From assembly GCA_019635285.1 (NCBI GenBank), contig JAHBZS010000006.1:89945-153944 (forward strand): 64,000 nt of DNA. The letters run 5' to 3'. The position numbers and the translations under genes were made by a program. The notes beneath the pieces are model-generated. The model had not been told where the DNA came from. It searched no databases and worked only from the letters and a program-made list of their open reading frames with translations. The stretch comes from Rubrivivax sp. (GTDB lineage: Bacteria > Pseudomonadota > Gammaproteobacteria > Burkholderiales > Burkholderiaceae_C). Positions 1 to 10,859 of the stretch are shown here, piece by piece. How positions within the stretch are numbered: the stretch's first letter is position 1; each line of letters opens with the position of its first letter.

Positions 1-161
1 AGCGGCTGATGCTGCGCGCGCTGCCGGGCCTGTTCTGCGCCGGCGAGATGCTCGACTGGGAGGCGCCGACCGGCGGCTACCTGCTCACCGCGGCGATGGC
101 CAGCGGCCGCGTGGCCGGCGACGGTGCGCTGGCCTGGCTGGGCGAACGGCCTGCTCAGTGA
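1..161 (+). CDS. C-terminal end of a BaiN/HI0933-like NAD(P)/FAD flavoprotein (partial)
   Basis: Only the last 52 codons are in the window, read from base 3 to a TGA at 159-161. The visible tail contains [18 protein letters not shown], the FAD-contacting C-terminal signature (CAGE.LD..G..GGYNLQ type) of the HI0933/BaiN flavoprotein family and of its TIGR03862 branch. These are soluble two-dinucleotide-fold reductases, mostly without a firm substrate. The end overlaps the convergent PHA depolymerase by 7 bp. The N-terminal FAD fold cannot be checked here, so the family call rests on this motif alone. Confidence 0.75.
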   Translation, partial: RLMLRALPGLFCAGEMLDWEAPTGGYLLTAAMASGRVAGDGALAWLGERPAQ

Positions 162-1387
162 CAGTCGTGGATCATCTCGCGCACGCGCGGGTAGATCTGC
201 TGCTGCCAGCGCCGGCCGCTGAACACGCCGTAGTGGCCCACGCCCAGCTGCACGTGGTGGCTCTTCATGTAGGGCCGGATGCCGCTGCACAGGTCGTGTG
301 CGGCGACGGTCTGGCCGATGCTGCAGATGTCGTCACGCTCGCCTTCCACGGTGAATAGCGCGGTGCGGCGGATGGCCGCCGGCTCGATGCGCTCGCCGTG
401 CACGGTCAGCTCGCCCTTGGCCAGCCGGTATTCCTGGAACACCTGGGCCACCGTCTCCAGGTAGAACTCGGCCGGCAGGTCGTTGACGGCGAAGTACTCC
501 TCGTAGAAGCGCTTGGTGGCGGCGGCGCTTTCGGCTTCGCCGTTCTGCAGCTGCTGGTACAGGTCGCGGAAGGCCTGCTGGTGGCGTGGCAGGTTCATGC
601 TCATGAACGCGCTGAGCTGCAGGAAGCCCGGGTAGACGCGGCGCATCGCGCCGGCATGGCGCCACGGCACACGGCTGATCAGGTTGTCTTCGAACCATTC
701 GATCGGCCGCTCGGTGGCCAGGTGGTTGACCTGGGTCGGGTTGACGCGGCAGTCGATGGGGCCGGCCATCAAGGTCATGCTGCGCGGCTGTGCCGGGTGG
801 TTGCGCTGCGCCATCAGCGCCACCGAGGCCAGCGTCGGCACGCAGGGCTGGCACACCGCCACCAGGTGCGTGCCCGGGCCGAGCAGTTCGATGAATGCGA
901 TCACGTGCTCGACGTATTCCTCCAGCCCGAAGCGGCCCGCCGACAGCGGCACCTCGCGTGCGTTGTGCCAGTCGGTGATGTAGACGTCGTGGTCGGCGAG
1001 CATGGTGCGCGCCGTGTCGTTGAGCAGCGTGGCGAAGTGGCCCGACAGCGGCGCCACGATCATCACCTTGGGCCGGTCGGCGTCGGGCTGCTCGCCCAGG
1101 TCGTCGCGCACGAAGCGCTGCAGCGTGCAGAACGGGCGTTGCTGCACCGAAACCTCCCGCACCGGCACCACGCGCTCGCCGACCTGCACCGAATCGATGC
1201 CGAAGGACGGGCGACGGTGCGTCAGCCGCAGGCGCGAGAACACTTCCCACGCGGCCGCCAGCTGCCGGGTGGCCGGCGTCTTGAAGGGCGCCAGCGGGCC
1301 GTGGTTCAGCCAGTCCGCGCCCCATTGCGCCGCGCTCTGCAGCGGGCCGAGCCAATCGTTTTGCAGCTGGTAGGCGTGGTAGAGCAT
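155..1387 (-). CDS. phaZ: Intracellular polyhydroxyalkanoate depolymerase
   Basis: A 410-residue protein of the PhaZ1-type intracellular PHB depolymerase family, which mobilises stored polyester granules in the cytoplasm. The family has a cysteine nucleophile instead of serine. The sequence shows [15 protein letters not shown] around residues 176-190, where Cys182 matches the catalytic Cys of Ralstonia PhaZ1. The C-terminal [15 protein letters not shown] carries the likely catalytic histidine. Length fits the family (about 410-420 aa). The frame is open for another 47 codons upstream, but homologues begin at MLYHAYQLQ, so the start at 1387 is chosen. Together with phaR at 48.9 kb it indicates a PHA-storing cell. 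Confidence 0.93.
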   Translation of the reverse strand: MLYHAYQLQNDWLGPLQSAAQWGADWLNHGPLAPFKTPATRQLAAAWEVFSRLRLTHRRPSFGIDSVQVGERVVPVREVSVQQRPFCTLQRFVRDDLGEQPDADRPKVMIVAPLSGHFATLLNDTARTMLADHDVYITDWHNAREVPLSAGRFGLEEYVEHVIAFIELLGPGTHLVAVCQPCVPTLASVALMAQRNHPAQPRSMTLMAGPIDCRVNPTQVNHLATERPIEWFEDNLISRVPWRHAGAMRRVYPGFLQLSAFMSMNLPRHQQAFRDLYQQLQNGEAESAAATKRFYEEYFAVNDLPAEFYLETVAQVFQEYRLAKGELTVHGERIEPAAIRRTALFTVEGERDDICSIGQTVAAHDLCSGIRPYMKSHHVQLGVGHYGVFSGRRWQQQIYPRVREMIHDCH

Positions 1388-1496
1388 GAAGCAGGTTGGC
1401 GTGGCGTTCACCAGGAAAGGCAAGGAACGGACCACCCACATGCACCAAGCTGGCACAACGCTTGCGACTGCGTTGCCCACCCCGACGGAGTGCACC

Positions 1497-2153
1497 ATGT
1501 CGAAGACCACGCTCACCATCAGCAGCAAGAACTACTCGTCCTGGTCGCTGCGCGGCTGGCTGCTGGCCCGCTTTGCCGGGCTGGAGTTCGAGGAGCTGGT
1601 GCTGGGCGCGGACGACCCCGGCGTGCGCGCCGAGATGCTGCTGCTGGCGCCATCGATGCTGGTGCCGTGCCTGCGCCACCAGGGCGTCAAGGTCTGGGAC
1701 ACGCTGGCCATCGGCGAGTACCTGCACGAGATCAAGCCGAAGGCCGGGCTGCTGCCGGCCGACCGTGCGGCGCGCGCGCATTGCCGCGCGGTGTGCGGCG
1801 AAATGCATTCCGGCTTCGTGTCGCTGCGCTCGGCGCTGCCGATGAACCTGAAGACGCGCTTCCCGGGCTACAAGGTGTGGAGCCGGGCGCAGAGCGACAT
1901 CGAACGCGTGCTGCAGATCTGGCAGGAATGCCTGAGCACCCACGGCGGGCCGTACCTGTTCGGCGAGCGCAGCATGGCCGACGCGATGTACGCGCCGGTG
2001 GTGACGCGGCTGCATACCTACGACGTGCGCGTCGCCGATGCGGCCTGCGCCGCCTACTGCACGCGCATCATGGCCATGCCCGAACTGCAGGAGTGGATCG
2101 CCGCAGCCCGGCTCGAGCCCGAGGACATCGACGAGCTCGAGATGGAGTTCTGA
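1497..2153 (+). CDS. Glutathione S-transferase family protein
   Basis: A 218-residue cytosolic GST. The N-terminal thioredoxin-like domain (about residues 1-80) includes SSKNYSSWSLRGWL, typical of a bacterial GST subgroup in which a serine near the N-terminus contacts glutathione, and a PSMLVPCL segment in the cis-Pro position. An all-helical C-terminal domain follows with FGERSMADAMYAPVVTRL, the conserved N-capping S/T-x-x-D region. The ATG at 1497 is chosen because homology starts there; the frame is open further upstream. It is divergent from phaZ and convergent with the cupin gene, with only 4 bp to the latter's stop. The substrate is unknown. Confidence 0.88.
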   Translation: MSKTTLTISSKNYSSWSLRGWLLARFAGLEFEELVLGADDPGVRAEMLLLAPSMLVPCLRHQGVKVWDTLAIGEYLHEIKPKAGLLPADRAARAHCRAVCGEMHSGFVSLRSALPMNLKTRFPGYKVWSRAQSDIERVLQIWQECLSTHGGPYLFGERSMADAMYAPVVTRLHTYDVRVADAACAAYCTRIMAMPELQEWIAAARLEPEDIDELEMEF

Positions 2154-2157
2154 AAGA

Positions 2158-2595
2158 TCAGGTCGCCCAGCCTTTGGACTGAGGCACCTCGCAGGGCGGC
2201 TCGACGTCGATGGTGTTGAAGTCGGCCGGGCCGACGATCTCCAGGTACTCCATGTCCGGCGAATAGTCGAACAGGTAGTGCCGCACGCCCGGCCGCTGGT
2301 GCACGCAGTCGCCGGCGCTGACCAGGGTCTCCTGGTCCTCGTACATGAAGCGCGCCCAGCCGCGCAGCATGATGACGATGTGGAAGTCCGCCTCATGGCG
2401 GTGCCAGCCGGTGCCTTTTTCGGGTGCGTTGTGCGCGATGACCAGCTGCGCCAGCACCTTGCCGTCGGTGGCCGCGGCCACGCCCAGATCGCGGTAGAGG
2501 AAGAAGTCGCGCAGCCCGTCGCCGCGGAATACCGTGTCCTGCGGCTTGACGTGCGAAAACGTCGTGCCACTGGGTGATTTGACCTTGTCCAGCAT
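2158..2595 (-). CDS. Cupin-domain protein
   Basis: A 145-residue single-domain cupin. Cupin motif 1 is visible as GTGWHRHEADFHIVIMLRG (two His and a Glu in the metal-binding pattern HxHx3-4E), and motif 2 as the later PGVRHYLFDYSPDMEYLEI with its His. The ATG at 2595 is preceded by GGAGGG at a spacing of 8 nt, which decides the start although the frame stays open far upstream. Such small cupins are often metal-dependent dioxygenases, isomerases or simple binders; nothing here identifies a substrate. The gene is divergent from the hypothetical gene at 2701. Confidence 0.85.
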   Translation of the reverse strand: MLDKVKSPSGTTFSHVKPQDTVFRGDGLRDFFLYRDLGVAAATDGKVLAQLVIAHNAPEKGTGWHRHEADFHIVIMLRGWARFMYEDQETLVSAGDCVHQRPGVRHYLFDYSPDMEYLEIVGPADFNTIDVEPPCEVPQSKGWAT

Positions 2596-2700
2596 GAGGA
2601 ACCCTCCGATCGTCGATGATGACGTCATGCGGTGATGCACAAAATGTTCCCGGACCCGCGGGCTATAACGGCCGCACCGAATACAGGAGGGGGACCCACG

Positions 2701-3213
2701 ATGGACGTGCCGACCGAATGGGACGTGGTGCCTTCCACGCCGGCGCAGATCGACGCGGTGGCCAACGAGTGCCGGCGCATGGTGTCGCGGCGCGCGCTGG
2801 TCGCCGCCGGCGTGGCGGTGGTGCCGATCCCGGGCGTCGACTGGGCCACCAGTGTGGGCGTGCTGCTCAAGCTGCTGCCCGACATCAATCACAAGTTCGG
2901 CCTCAGCGCCGAGCAGGTGGAGCGCCTGGCACCGGACCGGCGGCTCGTGGTGTTCAAGGCCATCACCGCCGGCGGCACCATGCTGGTGGGGCGCATCGTG
3001 ACGCGCGAGCTGGTGGTCGCGCTGCTGCGCATGGTCGGCGTGCGCCTGTCGGCGCAGCAGGCCGTCAAGTACGTGCCCATCGCGGGGCAGGGGCTGTCGG
3101 CCGTGCTCAACTACGGGGCGCTGCGCTACGTCTGTGAGCAGCACATCCGCCAATGCATGTCGATCTGCGAGCAACTGCGCCTGCCGGCACCCACCGCGGT
3201 CGAGAGCCCCTGA
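2701..3213 (+). CDS. Hypothetical protein with hydrophobic helices, DUF697-like
   Basis: A 170-residue protein of unknown function with a strong ribosome site (AGGAGGGGG) 5-12 nt before the ATG at 2701. It has hydrophobic stretches around residues 30-60 ([20 protein letters not shown]) and 95-145. The pattern of two such segments with an internal P-I-P-G motif recalls DUF697 or GTPase-associated membrane proteins, but the match is weak. It sits between a divergent cupin gene and tRNA-Pro. No catalytic motif was recognised. Confidence 0.7.
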   Translation: MDVPTEWDVVPSTPAQIDAVANECRRMVSRRALVAAGVAVVPIPGVDWATSVGVLLKLLPDINHKFGLSAEQVERLAPDRRLVVFKAITAGGTMLVGRIVTRELVVALLRMVGVRLSAQQAVKYVPIAGQGLSAVLNYGALRYVCEQHIRQCMSICEQLRLPAPTAVESP

Positions 3214-3223
3214 GAGGGCCGCA

Positions 3224-3229
3224 TACAAT
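3224..3229 (+). promoter_or_regulatory. -10 element of tRNA-Pro(TGG)
   Basis: TACAAT, one base off the sigma70 consensus, lies 8 bp before the tRNA 5' end. No convincing -35 hexamer is visible 16-18 bp upstream. The other tRNA-Pro in the window has a perfect TATAAT in an equivalent place. Confidence 0.55.
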
Positions 3230-3237
3230 TCGGCGAT

Positions 3238-3314
3238 CGGGGCGTAGCGCAGCCTGGTAGCGCATCTGCTTTGGGAGCAGAGGGTCGCACGTTCGAATCG
3301 TGTCGCCCCGACCA
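3238..3314 (+). tRNA. tRNA-Pro (anticodon TGG)
   Basis: A 77-nt cloverleaf with encoded CCA (3312-3314). The acceptor stem CGGGGCG pairs perfectly with CGCCCCG. The D-arm has AGCCTGGTAGCGC, the anticodon loop TTTGGGA gives TGG, and the T-arm holds GTTCGAATC. It reads CCA and, by wobble, other proline codons. The GGEF/EAL gene ends 6 bp beyond on the opposite strand. Confidence 0.97.
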
Positions 3315-3320
3315 GTGGCT

Positions 3321-5435
3321 TCAGGCCGCCATCATGGCGGTTTCCTGGAACAGCGATTCCCTGAACTGGATTGACCGCGGCCCCTCGCAGCCGCTCGCCC
3401 ACAGCGCCAGCGCGGTGGCCGTCATCGGCTTGGCGAACAGGAAGCCTTGCACCTGGTCGTAGCCCAGGCGCCGCAGGATCTGGTACTGGCCGTCGGTTTC
3501 CTCGCCTTCGGCGACCACCTTCATGTTCAGGGCCTGCGCCAGGTTGACCACCGCCTCGGCGATCTTGCGTGCGCCTTCGCTGTTCTCCAGGTCGAGCACG
3601 AAGCCGCGGTCGATCTTCAGTTCGGTGGCCGGCAGCTTGCGCAGGTAGGCCAGGCTGGAATAGCCCGAGCCGAAGTCGTCGATGGAGATGTGCACGCCCA
3701 CGGCGGCCAGGTCGGTGAAGAAGCGCAGCGTGGCCTCGGTGTCTTCCATGGCCACCGATTCGGTGATCTCGCAGGTCAGCAGGTCGGGGTTGATCTGGTG
3801 CTTGGCCAGCGCCGCGGCAATGTGCGCGGGCAGGTCGGCCTGGCGCAGTTGCTGCGCGGACAGGTTGACCGCGACGCGCATGCGCAGCCCCTGGTCGCGC
3901 CAGATGCGGGCCTGCTTGCAGGCCTCGTCGATAACCCAGGCGCCCAGCGCGTTGATCAGGCCGCTGCGCTCGGCGATGGGAATGAAGACGCTCGGGCTGA
4001 CCATGCCGCGGCGCGGGTGGTGCCAGCGCAGCAGCGCCTCGGCCGCGGTGACCTGGCCGCTGGGCGCATGGATCTTCGGCTGGTAGTACAGCTCCAGCTG
4101 GTGGTGCGACAGGGCCAGGCGCAGGTCGTTGAGCAGTTCGGCCTGGTCGCGCACGTCGTTCACCATGCGCGGGTCGAAGACCGAATAGGCCGCGCCCCCG
4201 CCGGCCTTGGATGCACGGGTGGCGACCGCCGCATGCGTGATCAGCACCGACTGAGCGCCGTGCTGCGGATAGGTGGCCATGCCGATCGAGCAGCTGACGT
4301 GCAGCTCGCGGCCATCGACCGTGCAGGGCTGCGCCATGGCCTCCAGGATGGCTGCGGCGAGTGTCTTGGCGCGGTCGGGGGCGTCGTCGCCGTCGACCAG
4401 CACCAGGAACTCGTCGCCGCCCAGGCGGGCGGCGCGGTGCGGCGGCGCCAGATCGCGCAGGCGCCGCGCCACGGACTTCAGCACCGCGTCGCCCGTCTGG
4501 TGCCCGCACTGGTCGTTGACCTGCTTGAAGCGGTCCAGCGCGACGTGCATCAGCACGGCCGACTTGCCGGTGGCATCGGCCTGGCGCAGCACCTGGGACA
4601 GCGTGCCTTCGAAGGTGTTGCGGCTCGGCAGCTTGGTCAGGCTGTCGCGGAACGCATCGCCCGGCACCGCGCCGCGCACCGCATCCAGCTTGCCGCGCAC
4701 GCGCGACTCGAAGGCGCAGGCCAGCAGCATCAGCAGCAGCAGCTCGGCCACGCCGATCGACGCCACGGTGCCCATGGTCACCGACGACAGCAGCGAGGGG
4801 TCGTCGACGGGGCTCGACTGCGGCAGCGACGCCGAAGCCACGCTGAGGCTCTGGCCGATCAGCGCTGCCGCCGCAGCCATCGCGCTGGACACCAGCTGCG
4901 GCCGGCAGAAGCCGAAGCCCGCGCCGTCGGGTCGCGGCGGCAGCCGGTGCAGCGCCCAGGCGAAGCCTGCCGCCATGACCAGCCAGCCCAGCACGAGGCC
5001 GGCCGCATTCCATTGGATGTCCGGCAGCAGGCCCAGCGACAGCACCAGCAGGGCCTGGCCGGTGAGTGCGGCCGCGGCAAAGGCCGCTCCTCCGATGAGT
5101 GCCCTCGGAGGCCCGGCGTCGGCGATGAAGCTCCATCGGGCCGCCACCGCGCTGAGCAGCAGCGTGGCCAGCACGGTGAACAGTGTCAGGCCGGCATGGA
5201 AGCCGACGCCGGACGGCCCCAGCACGTTGACCAGGTTCAGCACCTGGGCGGAGAGGATGCCGCAGGTCGCGGCCGCCGCGCCGGCCATCAACCAGGCATT
5301 GCGTTCGTTGCGTGTTTTCGGGTTCTGCGCCCGGTGCGCAAGCTCCAGCGCCATGTACAGCGCGAGCACCAGCAACAGCGTACCGAGCGCCGTGGGCAGG
5401 GTGACGTAGCCGGCAAGCTGCAGGGACGCGGGCAT
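3321..5435 (-). CDS. Membrane-anchored GGDEF-EAL cyclic-di-GMP protein
   Basis: A 704-residue inner-membrane protein. The first 245 residues hold about seven hydrophobic segments, likely a membrane sensor. A GGDEF domain follows (about 255-430, LGGDEF at 338-343), then an EAL domain (about 440-690, EAL at 466-468). The EAL catalytic set looks intact: NLS, CEITES, IDDFGSGYSS, LKIDRGFV and a late AEGEE. In the GGDEF half the usual first metal-binding Asp of the DxD motif is Ala (HVALDRFKQVND) and no RxxD inhibitory site precedes GGDEF. The likely net activity is c-di-GMP hydrolysis, with the GGDEF half regulatory; this is inference. It stands alone between tRNA-Pro and divergent tex. Confidence 0.92.
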   Translation of the reverse strand: MPASLQLAGYVTLPTALGTLLLVLALYMALELAHRAQNPKTRNERNAWLMAGAAAATCGILSAQVLNLVNVLGPSGVGFHAGLTLFTVLATLLLSAVAARWSFIADAGPPRALIGGAAFAAAALTGQALLVLSLGLLPDIQWNAAGLVLGWLVMAAGFAWALHRLPPRPDGAGFGFCRPQLVSSAMAAAAALIGQSLSVASASLPQSSPVDDPSLLSSVTMGTVASIGVAELLLLMLLACAFESRVRGKLDAVRGAVPGDAFRDSLTKLPSRNTFEGTLSQVLRQADATGKSAVLMHVALDRFKQVNDQCGHQTGDAVLKSVARRLRDLAPPHRAARLGGDEFLVLVDGDDAPDRAKTLAAAILEAMAQPCTVDGRELHVSCSIGMATYPQHGAQSVLITHAAVATRASKAGGGAAYSVFDPRMVNDVRDQAELLNDLRLALSHHQLELYYQPKIHAPSGQVTAAEALLRWHHPRRGMVSPSVFIPIAERSGLINALGAWVIDEACKQARIWRDQGLRMRVAVNLSAQQLRQADLPAHIAAALAKHQINPDLLTCEITESVAMEDTEATLRFFTDLAAVGVHISIDDFGSGYSSLAYLRKLPATELKIDRGFVLDLENSEGARKIAEAVVNLAQALNMKVVAEGEETDGQYQILRRLGYDQVQGFLFAKPMTATALALWASGCEGPRSIQFRESLFQETAMMAA

Positions 5436-5584
5436 TCCGCGCTATCGACCTGCGGGCTTGCAGCTTGAGATGCCCATATTCGGGAATGAGCAAATCTGCA
5501 CGCCCTGGGCGGCCGATGCGGCGCGGCATCGACCCCGTGGCACACTGCGCCGCCTTTCACGAGCCGCCCACACGGCGTGGGCCA

Positions 5585-7900
<2,316 letters not shown>

Positions 7901-7913
7901 TTGGGGCGCGGTG

Positions 7914-7946
7914 CCCCGCCTGCGCGGGGTGCTTCGCTAACGAAGC
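7914..7946. terminator. Double hairpin between convergent tex and nitrile hydratase genes
   Basis: Two adjacent perfect hairpins: CCCCGC-ctgc-GCGGGG (7914-7929) and GCTTCG-ctaa-CGAAGC (7931-7946). No T-run follows on either strand. The position between two convergent 3' ends suggests a bidirectional transcription barrier or mRNA 3'-end protector. Confidence 0.55.
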
Positions 7947-7962
7947 GCTAACTCTCGCTGCA

Positions 7963-8322
7963 TCAGGCTGAGAAGTCCTCGGGCCGCAGCACGATCGGCT
8001 GGCCGTGCGGCGTGCGGTCGGCGGCGTGGTCCCAGGCCTCGCGCAAGCGCGCCAGCTCGGCGGCCGAGGCCACGCCCTTGGCGGCGACCAGGGCTTCCAG
8101 CGCGGCCAGCCAATGCCGGTAGTAGGTGTCGCCCAGGTCGCGGTCGCCGGCCACCTGCGCGGCGCTGATCTGCGCCGCCAGCGCATCGGCCCACTCGGGC
8201 CAGGTGAACAGGCCGCGCTGGTGCAGTGCCAGCGTCATGGCGAAGGCCTGGGCCTGCCAGGGCTCGGCGAACACCGGTTCGCCGTCCAGCTGCGGCATGC
8301 CGGGTGTTGCAAGCAGCTTCAT
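7963..8322 (-). CDS. Nitrile hydratase accessory protein (P14K-like activator)
   Basis: A 119-residue protein that resembles the small nitrile hydratase accessory family. These proteins escort the alpha subunit and assist cobalt loading and cysteine oxidation. The W-P-E-W-A-D-A-L segment and the Y-Y-R-H-W-L-A-A-L-E helix match the beta-subunit N-terminal fold from which the family derives. Its ATG (8322) overlaps the beta-subunit stop as ATGA, implying coupled translation as the third cistron of the alpha-beta-accessory operon. It is followed by the double hairpin at 7914-7946. Confidence 0.88.
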   Translation of the reverse strand: MKLLATPGMPQLDGEPVFAEPWQAQAFAMTLALHQRGLFTWPEWADALAAQISAAQVAGDRDLGDTYYRHWLAALEALVAAKGVASAAELARLREAWDHAADRTPHGQPIVLRPEDFSA

Positions 8323-8951
8323 GCGGCGGGCTCCAGGTAGCTCTCCCAGGCGTCCAGGCTGACGCTGCTGCCCGGCGTGGCGGCGTCGCCCCACAGCTCG
8401 GCCGCGTCGAAGGCCACCGCATAGAGCCACTGCGGTTGTTCGCCCAGCCCTTGCGCGTGGGCGTCGGCGAAGACATGCGCGCCGTGCAGCTGCTCGATCA
8501 CGCCCACCCGTCCCATCGCGTAGCCCGGCAGGCGCGAGTGCCGATCCACGCGGTGCGCGCGGGTGCGCACGCGCTGGCCGACGGCGAAGCGCGGCGGGGC
8601 GCTGCTGTCGCGCAGTGTCGGCGCGCCTTTGGCCAGCACCACCGGCACGGCGTCGGCACGCAACACGCGCGGCAGCGGCGGCGCGTCGGGCTGCAGCAGG
8701 CCGCGCTCGTCCAGCAATCGCTGCAGCGCGTCGAACCAGATCTCGTAGTAGCTGAGCCGCGCATAGTCGGGCAGCGCTTCGCGCGCGGCGCGGCTCATGT
8801 CGAGGTTCCAGCTGCCGGTGGCGCCCATCGCCAGGGTCAGCGCCAGCAAGCGCGGCTCCCAGGCGGCATGGAACAGCTCGCCCTCGGGCTCGGGCAGGAC
8901 GGGGTCGGTGTTCGGCAGGCCGCCGAGGTCGGCGTGGGTGACGTGGCTCAT
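8319..8951 (-). CDS. nthB: Nitrile hydratase subunit beta
   Basis: A 210-residue beta subunit. The N-terminal helical part has [22 protein letters not shown] and [13 protein letters not shown]. The C-terminal SH3-like barrel has [29 protein letters not shown], the typical beta-subunit stretch whose Arg residues contact the oxidised cysteines of alpha. With alpha it hydrates nitriles to amides in the cytoplasm. ATGA overlaps tie it to alpha upstream (8948-8951) and to the accessory gene downstream (8319-8322), so all three are probably one transcript. Confidence 0.95.
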   Translation of the reverse strand: MSHVTHADLGGLPNTDPVLPEPEGELFHAAWEPRLLALTLAMGATGSWNLDMSRAAREALPDYARLSYYEIWFDALQRLLDERGLLQPDAPPLPRVLRADAVPVVLAKGAPTLRDSSAPPRFAVGQRVRTRAHRVDRHSRLPGYAMGRVGVIEQLHGAHVFADAHAQGLGEQPQWLYAVAFDAAELWGDAATPGSSVSLDAWESYLEPAA

Positions 8952-9574
8952 CTTGCGGGGGCCAGTGGCAGGCCGGTGCCGATCATCGAGTCGCGGGTCA
9001 CCAGCGCCGCCAGCTGCTCTTCGCTGAGCCCGTCGCTGCCGGCCGGGCGCATCGGCAGCACCAGGTAGCGCACTTCGGCGGTGGAATCGACGACGCGGAT
9101 CTGCGTGTCGTCGGGCAGCGTGACGCCGAAATCGGCGAGCACGCCGCGCGGGTCCTTGACCGCGCGCGAGCGGTAGGGCGCGCTCTTGTACCAGGTGGGC
9201 GGCAGCCCGAGCACGGGCCACGGATAGCAGCTGCACAGCGTGCACACCACCATGTGGTGGCGCTGCGGCGTGTTGGCCAGCACCACCATGTGCTCGCCCT
9301 GGCGGCCGGTGTAGCCCAGCGAGGCGATGGCCGCGGTGGCGTCGCGCAGCAGCCAGTCGCGGTAGGTCGGGTCCACCCAGGCCTTCGCCACCACGCGCGC
9401 GCCATTGCGCGGGCCGATCTTCGTCTGGTAGGTGTCGATCAGTGCATCGAGTGCCGCGGGGTCGACGTAGCCCTTTTGCGTGAGCACGCTTTCCAGCGCA
9501 CGCACGCGCAAGTCCATCTCACCCAGCTCGCTGTGGTCGTGGTGCTCTTGCGGGTGATGGTGCGCGTGGCTCAT
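8948..9574 (-). CDS. nthA: Nitrile hydratase subunit alpha, cobalt type
   Basis: A 208-residue alpha subunit carrying the metal claw [14 protein letters not shown] with Cys111, Cys114 and Cys116. CTLCSC (Thr at the second place) is the signature of cobalt enzymes; iron enzymes usually have CSLCSC. In the family the second and third cysteines become sulfinic and sulfenic acids. The N-terminus is unusually rich in His ([14 protein letters not shown]), which might help metal capture. First gene of the alpha-beta-accessory operon, 31 bp from the divergent patatin-like gene. No amidase or cobalt transporter lies next to it. Confidence 0.96.
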   Translation of the reverse strand: MSHAHHHPQEHHDHSELGEMDLRVRALESVLTQKGYVDPAALDALIDTYQTKIGPRNGARVVAKAWVDPTYRDWLLRDATAAIASLGYTGRQGEHMVVLANTPQRHHMVVCTLCSCYPWPVLGLPPTWYKSAPYRSRAVKDPRGVLADFGVTLPDDTQIRVVDSTAEVRYLVLPMRPAGSDGLSEEQLAALVTRDSMIGTGLPLAPAR

Positions 9575-9605
9575 CGCCGCATCGTAGCGCTTACAGTCCT
9601 GCGCC

Positions 9606-10679
9606 ATGAAGGCCCTGCAGATCCACGCCGGCGCGTCCGCCTTGAAGCACCTGCGCGAGCAGGGGCTGCGGCCGCAGGACGTGCGCATCGTCCCGGCCGC
9701 GGCCGGCGGCCCGAAGGGGCTGATCCTGAACCCGCTGGACCGCTTCGTCTTCGGCGACTGGCTGGCCGGCAGCCGGCACAGCGTGCATCTGCTGGGCGCG
9801 TCCATCGGCGCCTGGCGCATGGCCACCGCCTGCCTGGCCGACCCGGCGCGGCAGTTTGCGCAGATGGCCGAGGACTACATCGCCCAGGACTACGAGCACG
9901 CGCCGGGCAAGCCGCCGGCGCCCAGCCACGTCAGCGCGGTCTTCGGTGCCAAGCTGCACGAGCGCTTCGGAGGCCGGCAGGCCGAGGTGCTGGACCACCC
10001 ACGCTACCGCCTGCATGTCTTCACCAGCCGCGGGCGCCATCTGCTGCATCGGCAGGGGCGCTGGCGCACGCCATTGGGTTACACCGGTGCCTTCCTGGCC
10101 AACACGGTCAGCCGCAAGGCCATGGGCGGCTGGCTCGAGCGCGTGGTCTTCTCCGATGTGCGCGAGGCGCTGCCGCTGCCGCTGCACGACTACCGCAGCT
10201 GCCAGGTGCCGCTGAACGCGCAGAACCTGCAGCCCAGCATCCTGGCGAGTTGCTCGATCCCGTTCTGGCTGGACGCCGTGCACGACATCCACGGCGCGCC
10301 CGCCGGCGCCTACTGGGACGGCGGCATCACCGACTACCACCTGCACCTCAACTACGGCGCCATGCACGACGGCCTGGTGCTGTATCCGCACTTCCAGAAG
10401 ACGGTGATCCCGGGCTGGCTGGACAAGGCGCTGAAGCACCGCCATCGGGCGAGCGCGCACCTGGACAACGTGGTTCTGCTGTCGCCGCGCGCCGAATGGA
10501 TCGCCACCTTGCCCAACGCCAAGCTGCCGGACCGCGGCGACTTCAAGGCCTACGGTGACGATCTGCAGGCGCGCGCGGCGACCTGGCGCCGCGCGGTTGC
10601 CGAAAGCCAGCGCCTGGCGGACGAATTCGCGCAAGCGGTGGCCTCAGGCCGGCCCATCGAGGCGCTGCTACTGGCCTGA
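9606..10679 (+). CDS. Patatin-like phospholipase family protein
   Basis: A 357-residue protein with the patatin catalytic elements. AAAGGPKGL (about residues 31-39) provides the glycine-rich oxyanion hole, GASIGAWR gives the GxSxG nucleophile elbow, and WDGGITDYH gives the D-G-G dyad aspartate. Patatins are serine-Asp dyad lipid acyl hydrolases. No signal peptide is evident, so a cytoplasmic or membrane-associated role is likely. It is monocistronic, divergent from the nitrile hydratase operon, and ends just before the thrS leader. The substrate is unknown. Confidence 0.88.
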   Translation: MKALQIHAGASALKHLREQGLRPQDVRIVPAAAGGPKGLILNPLDRFVFGDWLAGSRHSVHLLGASIGAWRMATACLADPARQFAQMAEDYIAQDYEHAPGKPPAPSHVSAVFGAKLHERFGGRQAEVLDHPRYRLHVFTSRGRHLLHRQGRWRTPLGYTGAFLANTVSRKAMGGWLERVVFSDVREALPLPLHDYRSCQVPLNAQNLQPSILASCSIPFWLDAVHDIHGAPAGAYWDGGITDYHLHLNYGAMHDGLVLYPHFQKTVIPGWLDKALKHRHRASAHLDNVVLLSPRAEWIATLPNAKLPDRGDFKAYGDDLQARAATWRRAVAESQRLADEFAQAVASGRPIEALLLA

Positions 10680-10682
10680 GAC

Positions 10683-10688
10683 TACAAT
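10683..10688 (+). promoter_or_regulatory. Candidate -10 element for the thrS leader transcript
   Basis: TACAAT lies 43 bp before the leader peptide ATG at 10726, directly after the patatin-like stop. A -35 hexamer is not obvious. It would start an RNA of about 170 nt before thrS that contains the leader ORF and terminator. Confidence 0.4.
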
Positions 10689-10725
10689 CGGCGCCATTGC
10701 AACGAACAAGGACGGGAAAGGCAGC

Positions 10726-10770
10726 ATGGTTATGACACCGCGAACTAAGGGCTTCGTCACCGAAACCTGA
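10726..10770 (+). CDS. Thr-rich leader peptide of the thrS operon
   Basis: A 14-residue [17 protein letters not shown], with four Thr codons (ACA, ACT, ACC, ACC) at positions 4, 7, 12 and 14. A GGGAAAGG ribosome site precedes the ATG. It is followed by an intrinsic terminator at 10815-10844 and then thrS. This is the classical layout for attenuation: a ribosome slowed at Thr codons by low charged tRNA-Thr would favour read-through into thrS. A possible antiterminator pairs 10773-10779 with 10817-10824. The layout is seen directly; the mechanism is inferred. Confidence 0.75.
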   Translation: MVMTPRTKGFVTET

Positions 10771-10814
10771 TCGGCCGCGTCGTCACGCCTGCAGACATTT
10801 CACTGTCACGAGAG

Positions 10815-10844
10815 AGCGCGGTCCGGTACCGCGCTTTTTCTTTT
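10815..10844 (+). terminator. Intrinsic terminator / attenuator before thrS
   Basis: Perfect 8-bp stem AGCGCGGT / ACCGCGCT with a 5-nt loop (10815-10835), followed by TTTTTCTTTT (10835-10844). It lies 45 nt after the leader peptide stop and 15 nt before the thrS ATG. Because it precedes an essential operon it must be conditional. Confidence 0.85.
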
Positions 10845-10859
10845 CCGGAGTTGAATCAG

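Noticed and set aside
3447-5468. Long plus-strand open frame (673 codons) opposite the GGDEF-EAL gene
   Set aside because: Composition is that of antisense high-GC DNA (His/Arg/Gln/Val-rich, no motif), while the opposite strand has full GGDEF and EAL domains.
2158-5529. Continuous 1123-codon minus-strand frame joining the cupin to sequence over tRNA-Pro and the GGDEF-EAL gene
   Set aside because: Only the last 145 codons match a family (cupin) and have a ribosome site; the rest is an off-frame shadow and runs across a tRNA gene.
10555-10770. 71-codon ORF spanning the patatin end and the thrS leader
   Set aside because: Its first part is an off-frame shadow of the patatin gene; only the last 14 codons have their own ribosome site and position as a leader peptide.
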